A DNA stretch of 64,000 nucleotides, taken from Balaenoptera acutorostrata (Eukaryota > Chordata > Mammalia > Artiodactyla > Balaenopteridae). Shown one piece after another: positions 45,755-58,180 of this stretch. Positions within the stretch are counted from its first letter, which is position 1. Every line of letters begins with the position of its first letter. The notes below the pieces were generated by a model, which was given only the letters and a program-made list of their open reading frames with translations, was not told the DNA's origin and did no database searches. Both the position numbers and the translations under genes were made by a program. The DNA lies in NCBI RefSeq assembly GCF_949987535.1, contig NC_080074.1:30279478-30343477 (forward strand), given 5' to 3'.

Positions 45755-45797
45755 TGAGAAACATGACATGTTGACATGTCATGAGAAACATGACATG
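45755..45797. repeat. 16-bp direct repeat overlapping a perfect 9-bp inverted repeat
   Basis: 'tgagaaacatgacatg' occurs at 45755-45770 and again at 45782-45797. Between and overlapping them, 'catgacatg' (45762-45770) and its reverse complement 'catgtcatg' (45775-45783) are spaced by TTGA, so the strand can form a short hairpin. Confidence 0.9.
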
Positions 45798-45799
45798 CA

Positions 45800-46439
45800 C
45801 CACAGGAAGAAAATAATCATAATAATTTTCTGTCATTGTAATAAATAATTTAAACATATAAATGATACTCTGAATATTTTATTTTATAATGGAGCATATC
45901 ATCTCTTTTGGTTTTGGCAGCATGCTCTTTTTTTTTTTTCCAATTCAATTTTTGAAATGCTGTACCTTGGAAGAGCACTCAGCTGATTACAAAAATAGAG
46001 TAAAAACCCTTCTAGTCCTCCATGAATAGTAGGTAGAATAGAAAATATGAAGAAAAATAGAGAAAGAGAAGGAAGAAATGAGTGGGAATCACAGTCACCT
46101 TGAACCTTAATTAATCTAACTTTCAATGTGCCTCCAGGGCTTTGGTGTGAAAAAGCAACTTAGAGGCCAAGATATCTGATTCAATTATTTGGAGTGCTCC
46201 CCTCCCGTGGGATGGATGCCACTTTAAGGATGAATCACTTCAAGGATGCCAGAGAAAGAAGCCCAAGAGAGCATATGCCCAGGGGGAGTATGAAATTAAC
46301 TCAGGATCTACAAGTAAATGAAGGACTAGGGGAACTTGATCCTGTAAACCAAATAGGATTGGACCCAGAGCAGTAGACATTGTCATCATCAAACCCTTGA
46401 TTATCTTCAAGTTAGCTGTTACCTGGGAACATATGAGTT
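45800..46439. other. Non-coding stretch, nothing recognised
   Basis: A T-run at 45929-45939. No gene seen; the 60-codon frame at 46194-46376 has no domain. Confidence 0.45.
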
Positions 46440-46810
46440 ACCATTTGTATCAACCCTCTATTTTAAAGATAAGTTCCAAACTTCTTATTATGGTATAAAA
46501 GGCCTTTCTTAATCTGGCCTCAGACTCTCTCCTTCAGACTTCATCCCATTTTTTGCCTCTCTTTCTCATAAAACTTTATTATGTGCTCTGCTGCAACATT
46601 ATCTGCCTCTAGCTGCTACATCTCTTCATGTGTTCTTCCCTTTGCCTGGGGAACATTTTTCTCTTTATTTTCTTTTTCACTGGGATAACAGTTACTTGCT
46701 TCTCAAAACTTACCTCAGTCTTAATTTACACCAAGATCGCTAGGATGCCCTTCTGCATGTTCCCACAGTACCCAGTGCTCTATGCAGACCAATTTATTCA
46801 ATTTGTTTAA
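46440..46810 (+). mobile_element. L2 LINE 3' region, plus strand
   Basis: 'ataaaaggcctttcttaatc', 'tggcctcagactctctcc', 'tttgcctggggaacatttt', 'cttctcaaaacttacctcag' and 'acagtacccagtgctctatg' follow sense L2 closely. Confidence 0.7.
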
Positions 46811-47059
46811 TTAAACAAAGAGTCCAAAAATGAAGACTCTCCAGTCTATTCTAAGCTGGGAATAATCAGTTCAATGCCTTTAGGGGGACAAGAAGGGGCT
46901 ACAACTAGTAGAAGTTCAGGTGTAGTAAACAGGAAATGGTGGAGAGCTACGGACTTAGACATGGCACATCCCTCAGGGAAAACGCTGATACTCAGTTTTT
47001 CTTATAGCTCTCCTTGACAAACAAAATATACTTGTAAGTCAAATGAGTTTGTTTTACAA

Positions 47060-47190
47060 CAACTACAGTCTTGGGACCACATATCATATTTTACTTTGAG
47101 TTAATTTTATAACATAGAACTGGCACATAAGAGGGCTTTATAAATACTGACTGATTGAAAAAAAAATTACTGAATAAATGAATGGGATTA
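47060..47190 (+). mobile_element. L2 or MIR 3' terminus, plus strand
   Basis: 'agaactggcacataagagg' followed by 'gctttataaatactgactg' and a 'gaataaatgaatggg' tail. Confidence 0.5.
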
Positions 47191-47997
47191 TTCCTGATCT
47201 CCAGTAGTCCCAGCTTTCTGGTTCTTCCCATAGACATTTCAGTTAGTTGACACACTGGGAAGTGCTACAGAAGATGAAGAAAGCAAATGAGGGATGACTT
47301 TTAAGTATTCAGTACCAGATAGGTATAAATTTAGGACCTTGGATATACAAGTTACAAATATTGAAGTTTTTAACTAGAACAAGACTTTAAAAAATATTCA
47401 TTTCTAGCCTGAAAAAATAATATAAGATAGGATTTCTAGCTAAGAAATAATTAGTATTGGTTAAGGTTGCTTCTATTTTTTATTATCTTTCCAGTAAAGT
47501 CAGGATACTATTCATATTTCATATCCTTAATAGTCAGCATTTTGGAAGAGTCAATATAGTTTTGACTTATTATCCAGTTCTTCTGTATCCAACTTATTTA
47601 TTTTGAAGAAGATTTTGTATAGTCAGTAAAATAAATAGAAAACTGTAACTAAAATAATTATTTTTTGAAGCATTAAATTCTAACTGGATGCTGTTGCCTG
47701 AAGGAGATTCTGAGCTGAGGTCTCTCATTATTATAAAGGACAATTAGAAAATATTAAATAAAGAGGTATTAACTATATATTCCCAAAATATAAAAAATAC
47801 ACGGTCTACCAAAGGATTAAGGTCAACCAAAGGATTAAGAGAATAGAAAATTGAATATTCCTCACTATGTGAGTCAACGTTATTTAATGCCATGCCTTTT
47901 GTTGTCAATTTCAGATACAACCAAGAATACGCATCCCACATTTAAAAAATATGAGGGCTAGGTGAAAATCACTGACTTGATCTAGCATAACTAAATT
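47191..47997. other. Non-coding stretch, nothing recognised
   Basis: Contains a short 18-nt-offset direct repeat of 'accaaaggattaag' (47808-47821 and 47826-47839). No gene seen. Confidence 0.5.
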
Positions 47998-48801
47998 AGG
48001 TTCCTGGACCCAACTCCAATGTGTGTGCGTGTGCATGTGTGGAGGTTTCCCCATACCAACATGCAATTCTCAAACACAAGCTGCATATCCTACAACTCAA
48101 ATCAAATCTGACACTATCTCTCAGAGTTAGCATCTGGTTCTACAAGTTAAGGGTTCAGTTCTACAAGACTGCCCCCCCCCCACTTCAGATGCCAGTTGCA
48201 AGTCCATGTTGTTACCTATACTTCTGACCACTGGCTATAAATCAGAGGTTCCCAAGCCCCCTTCCTCGGGTTTGACTAATTTGCTAGAGTGGCTCACAAC
48301 TCAAAGAGACATTGTACTTACTAGATCTCCAGTTTATAATAAAAAGATATTACTCAGGAACAATTAGATAGAAGAGAGGCACAGGGCAAGGCACTGGAAA
48401 AAGACACGGAGATTCCATGCCCTCTCCAGGAGCCACTGTCTCAGCACCTCTAAATGTTCACCAACCCAGAAGTTCCCCAAACTCTGTCCTCTTGGGTTTT
48501 TACAGAGGCTTCATTACATAGTCATGACTGATTAAACCATTGCCTATTGGCAACTGATTCAACCTCCAGGCCTTCTCCCTTCCCCGGCTATCTGGGGCTG
48601 GGACTGAAAGTTGGTTCTCCTGGCAACCAGCCCCCATCCATAGGTGCTTTTCAAAAGTCACCTGGCTAACATAAAGTGCTGCAGACAAACATGACAAAGA
48701 CATCTTTATCACTTTTGACACTTAGGATATTCAAAGGTTTTTGGGAGCTATGAAAAATGAACTGTGGATGAAGACCAAATAGATATTACTTATAAATGAC
48801 A
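47998..48801 (-). mobile_element. Solo LTR of ERVL type (MLT2-like), minus strand
   Basis: On the minus strand it starts 'tgtcatttataagtaatatc' with 'tatttggtcttcatcc', continues with 'tctgtaaaaacccaagagg', a poly(A) signal region near 48340 ('tttattataaactggag'), 'gagccactctagcaaatta', 'aacctctgatttatagcc' and 'gacttgcaactggcatctg', and ends near 'cacacattggagttgg'. This is the full order of an ERVL LTR of about 800 bp. No retroviral internal sequence is adjacent, so it is a solo LTR. A poly-C run (48172-48181) marks local decay. Confidence 0.75.
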
Positions 48802-51800
48802 TTACAATGCCATTTACCCTTTTGTAGTTTCATTATCTTGGCTCTTATTCCCCTTTTCTGAGAAAGGAATATCACTGCTGAGAAAGACTGTATTATCTAG
48901 GTGTATGTGGGTGTCTTTTCCTTATTCCTTTCTAAGGAGTGTCCATACGCACACAAGAGTTGGACAGGTTTAAGTAACTGTGTCAGTGGAAGGAGGGGAG
49001 AAGCTCTAGTAAAGAGGATTTATACCTCCCTTATCCTTTTTCAATTATTTCATAATGTGGCTACAAGTTAAAGTTTTTTCTCATTATTTTAACTATTTTC
49101 TTTTGAAGCTATATAGGTAGTCTTCTTTAAGTGAACATTTTGCCGAAAGCATGTTATGCCTGTCCACCAGTCCAGGGCCAGGCAATTGAATTAACTCAAG
49201 GACTTAATGAAACAAATGAAGCCAGTAGTTAGCTCTACTGTTAGTAGTACTAGATAGTTCTACTAGGATGCATGGTTTATGACGGTAATCAAGTCCAAGG
49301 GAATGAGGTTGTTTTACCCAGAAAACACTTCCCTCAGGCTACTTACTGCCTTTTGGTTATCGGATTGAAGTTGGCTATTCACATTTATTTTAACCAGGTT
49401 TCGGAGGTAAGAAAATATTGGGGGTAGAGGGAAAATGGTGTAAACAGGATTAAGCTTGAAGAAAAACTTAATAGACACAGGGTCTTGTAAGCCCCATGAG
49501 AGAGAAATGCAGTCACCAAGATGTGGCATTAATTTATTTACTCAAAGCAATTTGCCAGTAGCTGACAACAACCAGTTTTTCATTTCTAGATGTTTGATAG
49601 ACACAGAGGGTTTGAGCAGATTTTAGCTTTGTCATTTAGCCCTTACTCATATAGCCACCATAAATGCATTGCTATGACTTCAGCAAGCACTTAATATCAT
49701 AGGTTTTTTTCTTACAAAGCTCTGTACACAATGGATTTTCAATGAAGATGTATCTTTAGTAACTCAGACTTCTTAGACAAGTGTTGTGAGTTCAGGTACG
49801 GAGGCAGATACCTCAACACTGTCATCTACTAATTCTCTCACTATTCTCATAAAATAAACATTTTAGGATTTTCACATATATCATAAAAGATGTCATTTGT
49901 TTACCACAATTTATTATGTCATTCTCAAAAAGCCTTTTTGATGTTTCCCTCAAGTTATTTCAATGATAAAGTGATTAAGTATTCTTGTAGTACTCAGAGA
50001 GCCTTAATGCACTATTACCTGAAAATTTGGGTTAAAGTTCAGGGAGAAGTTTCAAACTTGAGTTATAAAATACAGCCTAACCTTAAATAATTGAAAAGGA
50101 AATAACTGGGATAAAATGTTTCTTTAAAAGTTTATCTCCTAAATATAAGCCCACATCACTCTTTCTTTTAAAAAAGATGGTTTCATAATTTTCTTAAAAG
50201 TAATCCTCACTTCTGCTACATATAGGATATTCAGTCTAAAGCTATTTTTTTGGATAAGAGTAATTTTCTACACAAGGCTAAAATAATTTTATAAGTTATA
50301 CAAGAAATAACATCAAAGATGCAACTCATTAAGACAGCTGACTGATAAAACCTACCTGATGCAAAAGTCTTTTTCTTCAAGTCTTTACATTCAAGTTTAA
50401 GACATCTTAGGTCTTTTAAGTCTTTACTACAGAAGTTCAAGAGACCTAAGATTACACCTTGAATGCTAAAATGTTAAGGCCATGTCTTACAACTCTATAA
50501 TTTAAATTACATTAAAGGAGCTCAAAATATTATATTTGCCCACAATAATTGTTTTAGTACACCCTCAAATGCCTCAAAAGTTACCTAGTGATACTTTTTA
50601 GCACAATGTATCATGTCTGCATGGTAGAGACATGCTGAAGTCAGAGACCAAGAATATTTTTATCAAATTATATCTTTTCTCTCTCTTTATAGACAAAAGC
50701 ACGTCCAGCTGAATTGCAGTTAGAAATATATGTGTCTCTGTGTGTGTGTGCGTTTCCATGTGTGTATTTGAGTACACGTATGCATCTCTGTTTTGTTGTT
50801 TCCAAAGGGGAAACATTTCCTTTCTGGGATTTTTGGTTGTAGGTGTATAAAGTATTTTCAGGAATTCTGGCTTCACTAATTTTTACATCCTCTATTCTCA
50901 ACTCTTGGGAAATGAGGTTTGGTGTTAGAACTCTTAGCCATATAGGAAAATATGGCAAAGTGTAATGATTTTTGCAGTAACTGATTACTAGGTCAGGTAA
51001 AACTAACATGGATGAAAGCTAATGTTATTTAGGGCACTGAAAGTATTTTCATGTTTCTTTTAAATGTTTTAATATATGTTAAATAAATATTTAATAAATG
51101 GATGATCAAAGTCCTTCAGGAAGCATTATGGCTTTCATTACCAAAGGCAATGATGTAACTCAGTATTGCTGAGCCTCTTTCCTAAAAGTAACTTTCAGGC
51201 AATAGGTGTCTTCTCCTTCTGAATAGATTCTTCAAAAACTGAATAGATTCTTCAAAAACAATATGTTCTAAAAACAATCTCTAAAAATAATTCTAAAATC
51301 CAATCTCTCCATATTTTTAATGTTTATAGTTCACATTGGATTTCAGCAGTGAGAATAATTGCAAAATGTCTACTCAAAAAAAAAAAAGATAAAAAGCTCA
51401 CTTATCAACCTCAAAAATTTATAGTTTAATATTAATAAAATGATACAGATGTTTACAATGAGTTATTACCAAATAAATTAATAAGGGTCAATTTTTACCC
51501 AACATTTCAAGAAAGCTCAAATTATGTAACTCCACAGACTGGATCAATATAATGGTTTTGCTTTCAGTGTTCAAGTTTTGTCCTTGAAGATTGATTTGCC
51601 ACTATAATTACTGCCAACTTTCTGTTCATCATTGTTCCTTTTCTAGATTTGGCAGCCCTATCTTGCATAGGGTTTAAATAAGGTAAGAGTCACTGTTGAA
51701 CATGGATTCCTGGTCTCAAAATGATGAATGTGTATAATGGAAGTAAGAAATGAAGTACTTCAGAGATAGAATAACACAATTGACAGTTGAATACCATGTT

Positions 51801-51814
51801 ATCTATATATTTTA
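48802..51814. other. 3 kb AT-rich stretch without recognised genes
   Basis: No exon-like signal. Short GT run near 50741-50765 ('ctgtgtgtgtgtgcg'). Overlapping minus frames 50598-50876 and 50668-51009 are in different phases and lack domains. Confidence 0.5.
51219..51258. repeat. Perfect 20-bp tandem duplication
   Basis: The unit 'ctgaatagattcttcaaaaa' is present twice without a gap (51219-51238 and 51239-51258). Exact identity suggests a recent slippage or an assembly artefact. Confidence 0.95.
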
Positions 51815-51945
51815 GAGGTAATCTAACATACAACCCCTTTATTTTATTAGTGAGAGCAAAGGATCCATAAAAGCTATCTGACCTGCTCAAGATCACAAAG
51901 CTCATTGTGTCAGGCAGTGTTAAAAACTGGGTGTCTTTGTTAATA
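51815..51945 (-). mobile_element. Probable MIR, minus strand
   Basis: 'cctttattttattagtgag', 'ctgacctgctcaagatcac' and 'aaagctcattgtgtcagg' follow the antisense MIR core. Confidence 0.5.
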
Positions 51946-52394
51946 GGAATCCTTTCCATTGAAACTGTAAGATGACCATCTGTTTACTGTTGTGATCTAC
52001 CAAAAATTAGCCATGTTTAAATCAATTTATCCATGTAATCAGTCATCCAGTGGACATTTATCTGAACCCCTTTTACTCGAGGTTATGTCAGATAAATAAA
52101 AATGTACAAGATTTTTGGTTGGTCTCAGGGAGAGTTTACAAGACTATGAAATTTCAGGCAGAATGTGTTATTCACACAGAAGAAGGGTTAAATTCATCCA
52201 GGAGTTTGAAAATAAATAAATCTCCAAAGAAAAACAACAATTTTGAGTCAATCAAATAATAATTTCTTCCGTTTAAAGTCATATTCACTTCAAATGGACT
52301 CAGTTTTCTTTTATAAAGTATATTTGTGTTTTCCTAAATGAAATGATATGATGTCTTAGATTTGCTTCAAAATAATATAATATGGGTTATGTGG
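51946..52394. other. Non-coding stretch, nothing recognised
   Basis: AT-rich, no gene seen. Confidence 0.5.
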
Positions 52395-52505
52395 GGAGAG
52401 TGTGGGGATGTAGAGGAAAGAAGATTGGTGATGGATATATGTGAATTTATTATAACATTCTCTTTTATAACAACTCAAATGTTTTCATAATAATGAGTTA
52501 AAATA
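52395..52505 (+). mobile_element. Old L1 3' end fragment, plus strand
   Basis: 'ttggtgatggatatatgtg', 'aatttattataacattctc' and 'aaatgttttcataataatg' resemble an old L1 3' terminus. Confidence 0.45.
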
Positions 52506-53929
52506 TATAGTTTTCTGTGTATTTTAATGTCATCTGGGCTATTTCTAACCAAACATTAGAGATGTCTGGGGAATTATCTTAAGTTAAGCATAATTCAATT
52601 GTTGAGCTCACAACACACCTTCCTGACTTTCTTCCCCCATAATGGACCCTTCTGCATTCATCTCTTAAAAATGCTACCTGACATAGAAACAACATAAACG
52701 TCTTATTATTGGTTTTCATTTTTCTGTATTTTTTCAGGTTTTCCAACTCTAGGGAGAATAAATCACACATGTTCTACTCACTCTCAAGGCGTCTACAAGA
52801 TTTGAGAGGTACTGGCGATGAAAGCACTTTGCAATATGTGAAGAGTTAAAAAAATGTTACTCATCATTATGATAAAGATGAGCATAATGATGAAGATGCT
52901 GGTAATTGCTCTAATTGGTTTTCTTTCTGTTTTATTTCATGCAGCCACATATGCAATTAAAGCTCTTATTAAATCAGTGTGGATGTTAATCAGTTGCTTA
53001 TAGCAATGTACTAAATCAGTGGAATTCTGATTATAACTTTCATTTAAGTTATATGAACACTGGTAAGTTCCAAATCTGCATTTGAACAATCTTTGTTACA
53101 CTTAGACTAAAATTAAAAGAAAACACCATTTTATTAGATCTCAAGATAGAGTGTGATTCATTTTAATTCTGAAACATTTTTTATTTAGTCCTTGAATGTT
53201 TTTGGCTAATTGGAAGTTTGGAGGCTTTCTATTAAAGATCATCATTTATATGAATGAAAAAGCTAACATTTGTATTAATTTTATTTTCTATTAAAATTTT
53301 TGTCCTCAAAAGGTCAGGTACCAATTTTTAATGTGTTCTTCATACTTTAAGAGAATTTTCTAAACTACCTAAAGTCTATTCTAAAGGAAAGAAATTGAAA
53401 AACATTTCATGGATTTTTCAAGTTTTTTCCTAAATAACCATAATGCCTTTATGGAATCTAACTGAAATAAGAGCTATTCTACAATGATGCAGTGATATAA
53501 TTGTGACAATCCACTTTTATCACCCTCAGTATCATCTTAGTTGATATAACTTAACATGAAAAAGAGCCCTAATATGTATATTTCACAGTGAAATAATTTA
53601 TTTCTAAATTTAAAAACACTAAGACAATTAGTATTAAAATTCATATTTAAAATTTATAAATTTACATGAAGTAACAAATGTAACCCTATTAAGGGAGATG
53701 AAGTGGAGTCAAAATAGTAAGACAGTGTCAAAGTTAGATTACTCAACTTACAATTAGCTCCAAAAAGTGAGTAGGATTTTTTAAACCTAAATTAAGTAAC
53801 TGAGTGATTCAGTTCACATATAATAGTTACTGCCTGAAAGTTTTTAAGAAGTTAATAGAACTTGTTAATATTTGCAATCTTGTAATTCATTTTTAAAATA
53901 TATTTTTAAAATCTTACTTAAAATATTTA
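52506..53929. other. Non-coding AT-rich stretch
   Basis: No gene, RNA or named repeat recognised. Confidence 0.5.
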
Positions 53930-54215
53930 AATATACAAAAAATATAACAGACAAAATGTTAATATATTTCATACTTGCATCTCATCTTTAAAAACTAAAT
54001 ACAGCTAACAACAAAAGCCTCTCCCAGCACTCCATTCTTTTGCCTCGTCAGAGGGAACTATAGTCTGATATCAGCATGTACCTTTTCTGTGGATTTTTTT
54101 TTTTATACTCTTACCACATATATCTATACCATTCATAATCACGTTGTGTTGTATGTGCTTTAAATTAGTAACTTTATATCATACACAGCACTGCACTTCC
54201 TCAGTTCTCCAAAAT
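53930..54215 (+). mobile_element. Probable old L1 3' UTR piece
   Basis: 'atacttgcatctcatctt', 'agagggaactatagtctgat' and 'atactcttaccacatatatc' follow an old L1 3' UTR. Weak. Confidence 0.4.
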
Positions 54216-57174
54216 CATAAGTAAAATCACAATGAAGTCATATGACAAGGTTAGCTAGGCCTATTCATAGAGTACATTTAGAGAAAAGCTCCGTTTTTGT
54301 CACCTTTTCATCAAAAAGATATTTGAGAACATGAAACAAGAAAGGTTAATATAAACATTCACAATTTGTGTTAGTTACCTGTAGCCAAACTTGTAGCTTT
54401 CACGATCTAGTAAGCAATTACTCACTCCTTGGCTCTGTCTCCTCTTAAGCAATATGAAGGTGATAAAGAAATGCATTAGTGTGAGAAATTATTAGGATCC
54501 GATAGGATACATGTAACTAAGTCAGCGACTTTGCATCATTAAATTCATTTCTTTATTTATTCTCTGAACTGGTAAAAATGAGTGTTTGGGGAGATGTGGA
54601 TCTGACATTTGTTTCATTCAATTTCATTATATAACTGAAAAAAGGAAAGCAGGGAAATGAGCTTAACAATTACAAATTGGTGCAATGCAAATGTTCTTTG
54701 GAAGTCAGTTATTTGGAATTTGACAGATGTGTTCCCATAGACACAATGTTATATGCAATGGTTATTACCCATTCAGCATAGGAAAGTCTATTAAGTTCAT
54801 ATCATGGGTCTAAAGTTTAGACCTCTGTTCAAATTATGAAAGTGCTACCAGAAAATCAATGCCATATGACATCAATTTTAGTTTCGGGGCACACTTAAAC
54901 ACGCCTGCAGCAATGGGTCAAGAACTTCTGTCCACAGCCTCTGTCTCTATCAAGCACCAGGAGTAAGATATCTCCAGATACAGATTCTGGTAGTGACTGA
55001 CAACACTTGGGGTTAAGAATCCAGCAAGTAATTTAAGAATTAGCAGCTTGAGTGGTCAACCCTTTGATGAAAGAGGACCTAAGGAAAACATCAAAGAAGA
55101 AGGCTATAGGAGAAAAGGCCTAAGGAATTATGAGTCTCAGGGACCCCTGATACCATGTGTCTACATCTTGAAATAGTTTAGCAGTCACCTCCTTTCTCTT
55201 ATTTCACTTGCTTTAGGCATTGGCCTGATGTTCCCTATTTCATTCTTTCACTCTTCCTTCTGACAAATGTTTCTCATTCTCTCTTTCAATGGAGGAAAGA
55301 AATCAATCTGATTATATAGCCCATTTTCAGAGTCAAATTCAAGGGCCATTTGGCCAAGTCTCCGTGAATGAAAGACCTCAAATTTTGACTTCTACTTTTA
55401 TCACCAAATAAGTTTATGCATACAGTCATGAGAACACATTGAAAGGATTGAAAGATGGCACTCAGAGAGCTTTGTTAAATTTAAGCATTTAAAATATCTG
55501 CATATTTTTAATATTGTCTTGTACTTCCTTGGTTTTTAATATACTTGGATCTCAAAAGTATGCCTGAGGACTGATTCTTTCTTAACTCGAGAAGGCATGC
55601 CTATACCCCACCACTCCTAAAAACAAAAAGAATTGGTCCCTTGAACTTTCTTTTTGTAGTAATAATGTTGATCCTCCTCATTTTATTTTTTTGAAAGACA
55701 AACTCCTGCATGAATGCCATTGCTTCTCCTCCTGCAACTGGGAAAGACATCCCTAATTGAAGAGGATGCTCTTTCTTGTGCACTGGTCTCAAGTCTTTCT
55801 AAACATAGCATTCCAAGGAGTCACTAATGATTTATCAGGTAGCAAGTGAGGTGAACTATACTTGCGACCTCCAACATAGATCCTATGGGAAAAATCAAAT
55901 CAAGAAATTCATGAAAATGAGTTTTCAAGTATACAAAGGACTGAAGATTTAATTACCTCTAAGAAGAAGAAGCAAAACAGAGGCTCTGTCTTCCTAAGGC
56001 ATCAACCGAGCCAAATATGAGGGAATGCAGGATGTAGAAAAATGTTGAGGGAGTATGAGTGAACTGAGAAAAATAGTATAGGGAATTGAAGATGCTACCC
56101 TGAGAACTTGGACGTGGGGAGGAGAGGCATTGAGAATATATTTTTTAAGTTTATTTTTATTCTCCCCTATACACTCTCTTCCAAGTCATTCCTGTTCTTC
56201 CCAAAGTAACATCCTTCTTGACCAGCCCTGTGTAATATTAGGATATTAGAGTTGATATAAATGTAGGGGCTACTTAGAAGTAGTAAGTAGAGGAGAAGGG
56301 AAAGAAATACCAAAGAGCAATGGTGAAGAGAGAAATGTAATCACTGTGGTCTTAGGATCAACTTTTCATGAATAGTCGTTCATAGATAAATGACACATAG
56401 ATGATGATGAGTGCTTGTAGTGGCTTGGAACCCAAACAAGTATAGTAACCTTTATTAATATTAATAAATTTTCTAAATATAATCTACTATGTGTATTTTT
56501 CTTGCTCTTTCTAAAAGTTGAAGGAGATTTGCACTGGGATCATGCAGCATGGTGCCTGGTGGCACGTGATCATCTTTAAAGGACAGGACAATCCCTTGAC
56601 ATAGAGGGTTCTTATTGTTGCTGCAGGAATCTGAAAAGTGCTCGTTGTATCTCATGAACACTGAAATTCCTGGCAGTTTCCACAATTGATAAATTAGGAC
56701 AATATCACAATAGACAGATAAGAGATAAAAAAAATCTTTCAAATGTTACTGTTATTTTAAAAAGAAAACTAAAATAATTGAACAGCAAACATAGGGTACT
56801 AACTGCTATAATATAGATAAACCCCAAATCACAGGTGCCAAAATGAAGTTTATTGGTGGATAGCCTTCTACATGAGCATTCAGGAACCCTGGTTTGTCCA
56901 TTTTGTGGAATTCTCATGATCAACATTCAGATTCCAATGTCACTTTGTAGGTCATCTTATTTAGCTTGCCAGAGGGGAAACAATCACTATAGGTTCACTG
57001 TGGAGGTCTTTATGGTCTAAATCTGGAAGTGGTTCACATTTCTTTTGCTGAATTCCTTTTGCTTGGACTTAGTCACATGAACACAACTAACCACAAGATG
57101 TGCTGAGAAATGCAAGCTAGTTGCATGTCCAGAAATAAGAGGCAATGGATTTTGGTCTCTTCTACACCCTACTG
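54216..57174. other. About 3 kb of non-coding sequence, no gene seen
   Basis: Short frames only (largest 89 codons, 56473-56742 minus). No domain, no conserved motif and no named repeat recognised. Confidence 0.5.
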
Positions 57175-57365
57175 TAGGCCTATTGTGTGCTACGAACTGT
57201 GCTAGACAGAATCTGTGTGTTTCTTATGTAGTCCTTACAACTTAAAATGGACATAATCTCCATTTTATAGATGTAGAAGTTCAAGATTATTTGGATTTGA
57301 TCAGGATCATTCAGCTAAAAACATCAGAACTAAAATTTGAGGCTGATTTCAAAATTCAGTCAATG
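57175..57365 (-). mobile_element. MIR SINE, minus strand
   Basis: 'ggcctattgtgtgctacg', 'aactgtgctagacagaatc', 'gtagtccttacaacttaaa', 'tctccattttatagatgtag' and 'tcaggatcattcagctaaa' follow antisense MIR almost end to end. Confidence 0.75.
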
Positions 57366-57369
57366 GATC

Positions 57370-57555
57370 CCAAAGGTCAGCCCATGGACAGCTTCAATAA
57401 AATTATTTAGAGAGCATGTTTAAATATAACTTGATGGGAATAACCCCTGGAGATTCTTATTCAGTAGCTTTGGGTTAAAGCCCAGTAAAATATATTTTAA
57501 AAATCCTCCTAGGTGGTTCCAGATACAGGCCAGAATTGGGACCAGCTGCTCTAAG
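57370..57555. mobile_element. MER5-like hAT MITE
   Basis: 'taacccctggagattcttat', 'tcagtagctttgggttaaag' and 'aaaatcctcctaggtggttc' match the middle of MER5-type elements. The ends are decayed. Confidence 0.55.
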
Positions 57556-57819
57556 TTTTCCTGAAATCAACCACTGAATGGACACTACAGGGGCATGAAA
57601 ATTAGCAATAATCAGTTGCTCTCATGGAGCATAAATAATAACATCAGAAACCCTCTTTCTGAGACATCCCTGCCCACAGCTTTATCTACTGTGTGAGAAC
57701 AAGAGTCACTCAACTTTCCAGCAGTAGTAGTGTCATTCTCTAATAAGTGATCTGAATAGATACATTAAAATAGCTTTGGGGAACACTGGGTTAAATCAAG
57801 TTTTAAAAATTTCTTTTGG

Positions 57820-58107
57820 GCTTCCCTGGTGGCGCAGTGGTTGAGAATCTGCCTGCTAATGCAGGAGACACGGGTTCGAGCCCTGGTCTGGGAGGATCCC
57901 ACATGCCGCGGAGCGGCTGGGCCCGTGAGCCACGGCTGCTGAGCCTGCGCTTCTGGAGCCTGTGCCCCGCGACAGGAGGGGCCGCGATAGTGAAAGGCCC
58001 GCGCACCGCGATGAAGAGCGGTCCCCGCACCGCGATGAAGAGTGGCCCCCACTTGCCGCAACTGGAGAAAGCCCTCGCATGAACCAAAGACCCAGCACAG
58101 CCAAAAA

Positions 58108-58146
<39 letters not shown>

Positions 58147-58165
58147 AAATTAAAAAAAAAAAAAA
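57820..58165 (+). mobile_element. Young cetacean CHR-type SINE, plus strand, abutting L1-D
   Basis: Head 'gcttccctggtggcgcagtg', B box 'gggttcgagccctgg', a GC-rich body 'cggagcggctgggcccgtga', a 24-nt internal tandem duplication (58003-58026 and 58027-58050), an (AAAT)n tail (58105-58147) and an A-run to 58165. A perfect 15-bp target-site copy, 'aaaaatttcttttgg', lies at 57805-57819 and 58166-58180. L1-D starts at the very next base. A 280-codon minus frame running over it and into L1-D (57765-58607) is an artefact of low stop density. Confidence 0.96.
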
Positions 58166-58180
58166 AAAAATTTCTTTTGG

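Noticed and set aside
57820..57905. tRNA gene-like pol III A and B boxes
   Set aside because: These are the tRNA-derived heads of SINEs; no cloverleaf and no tRNA 3' end.
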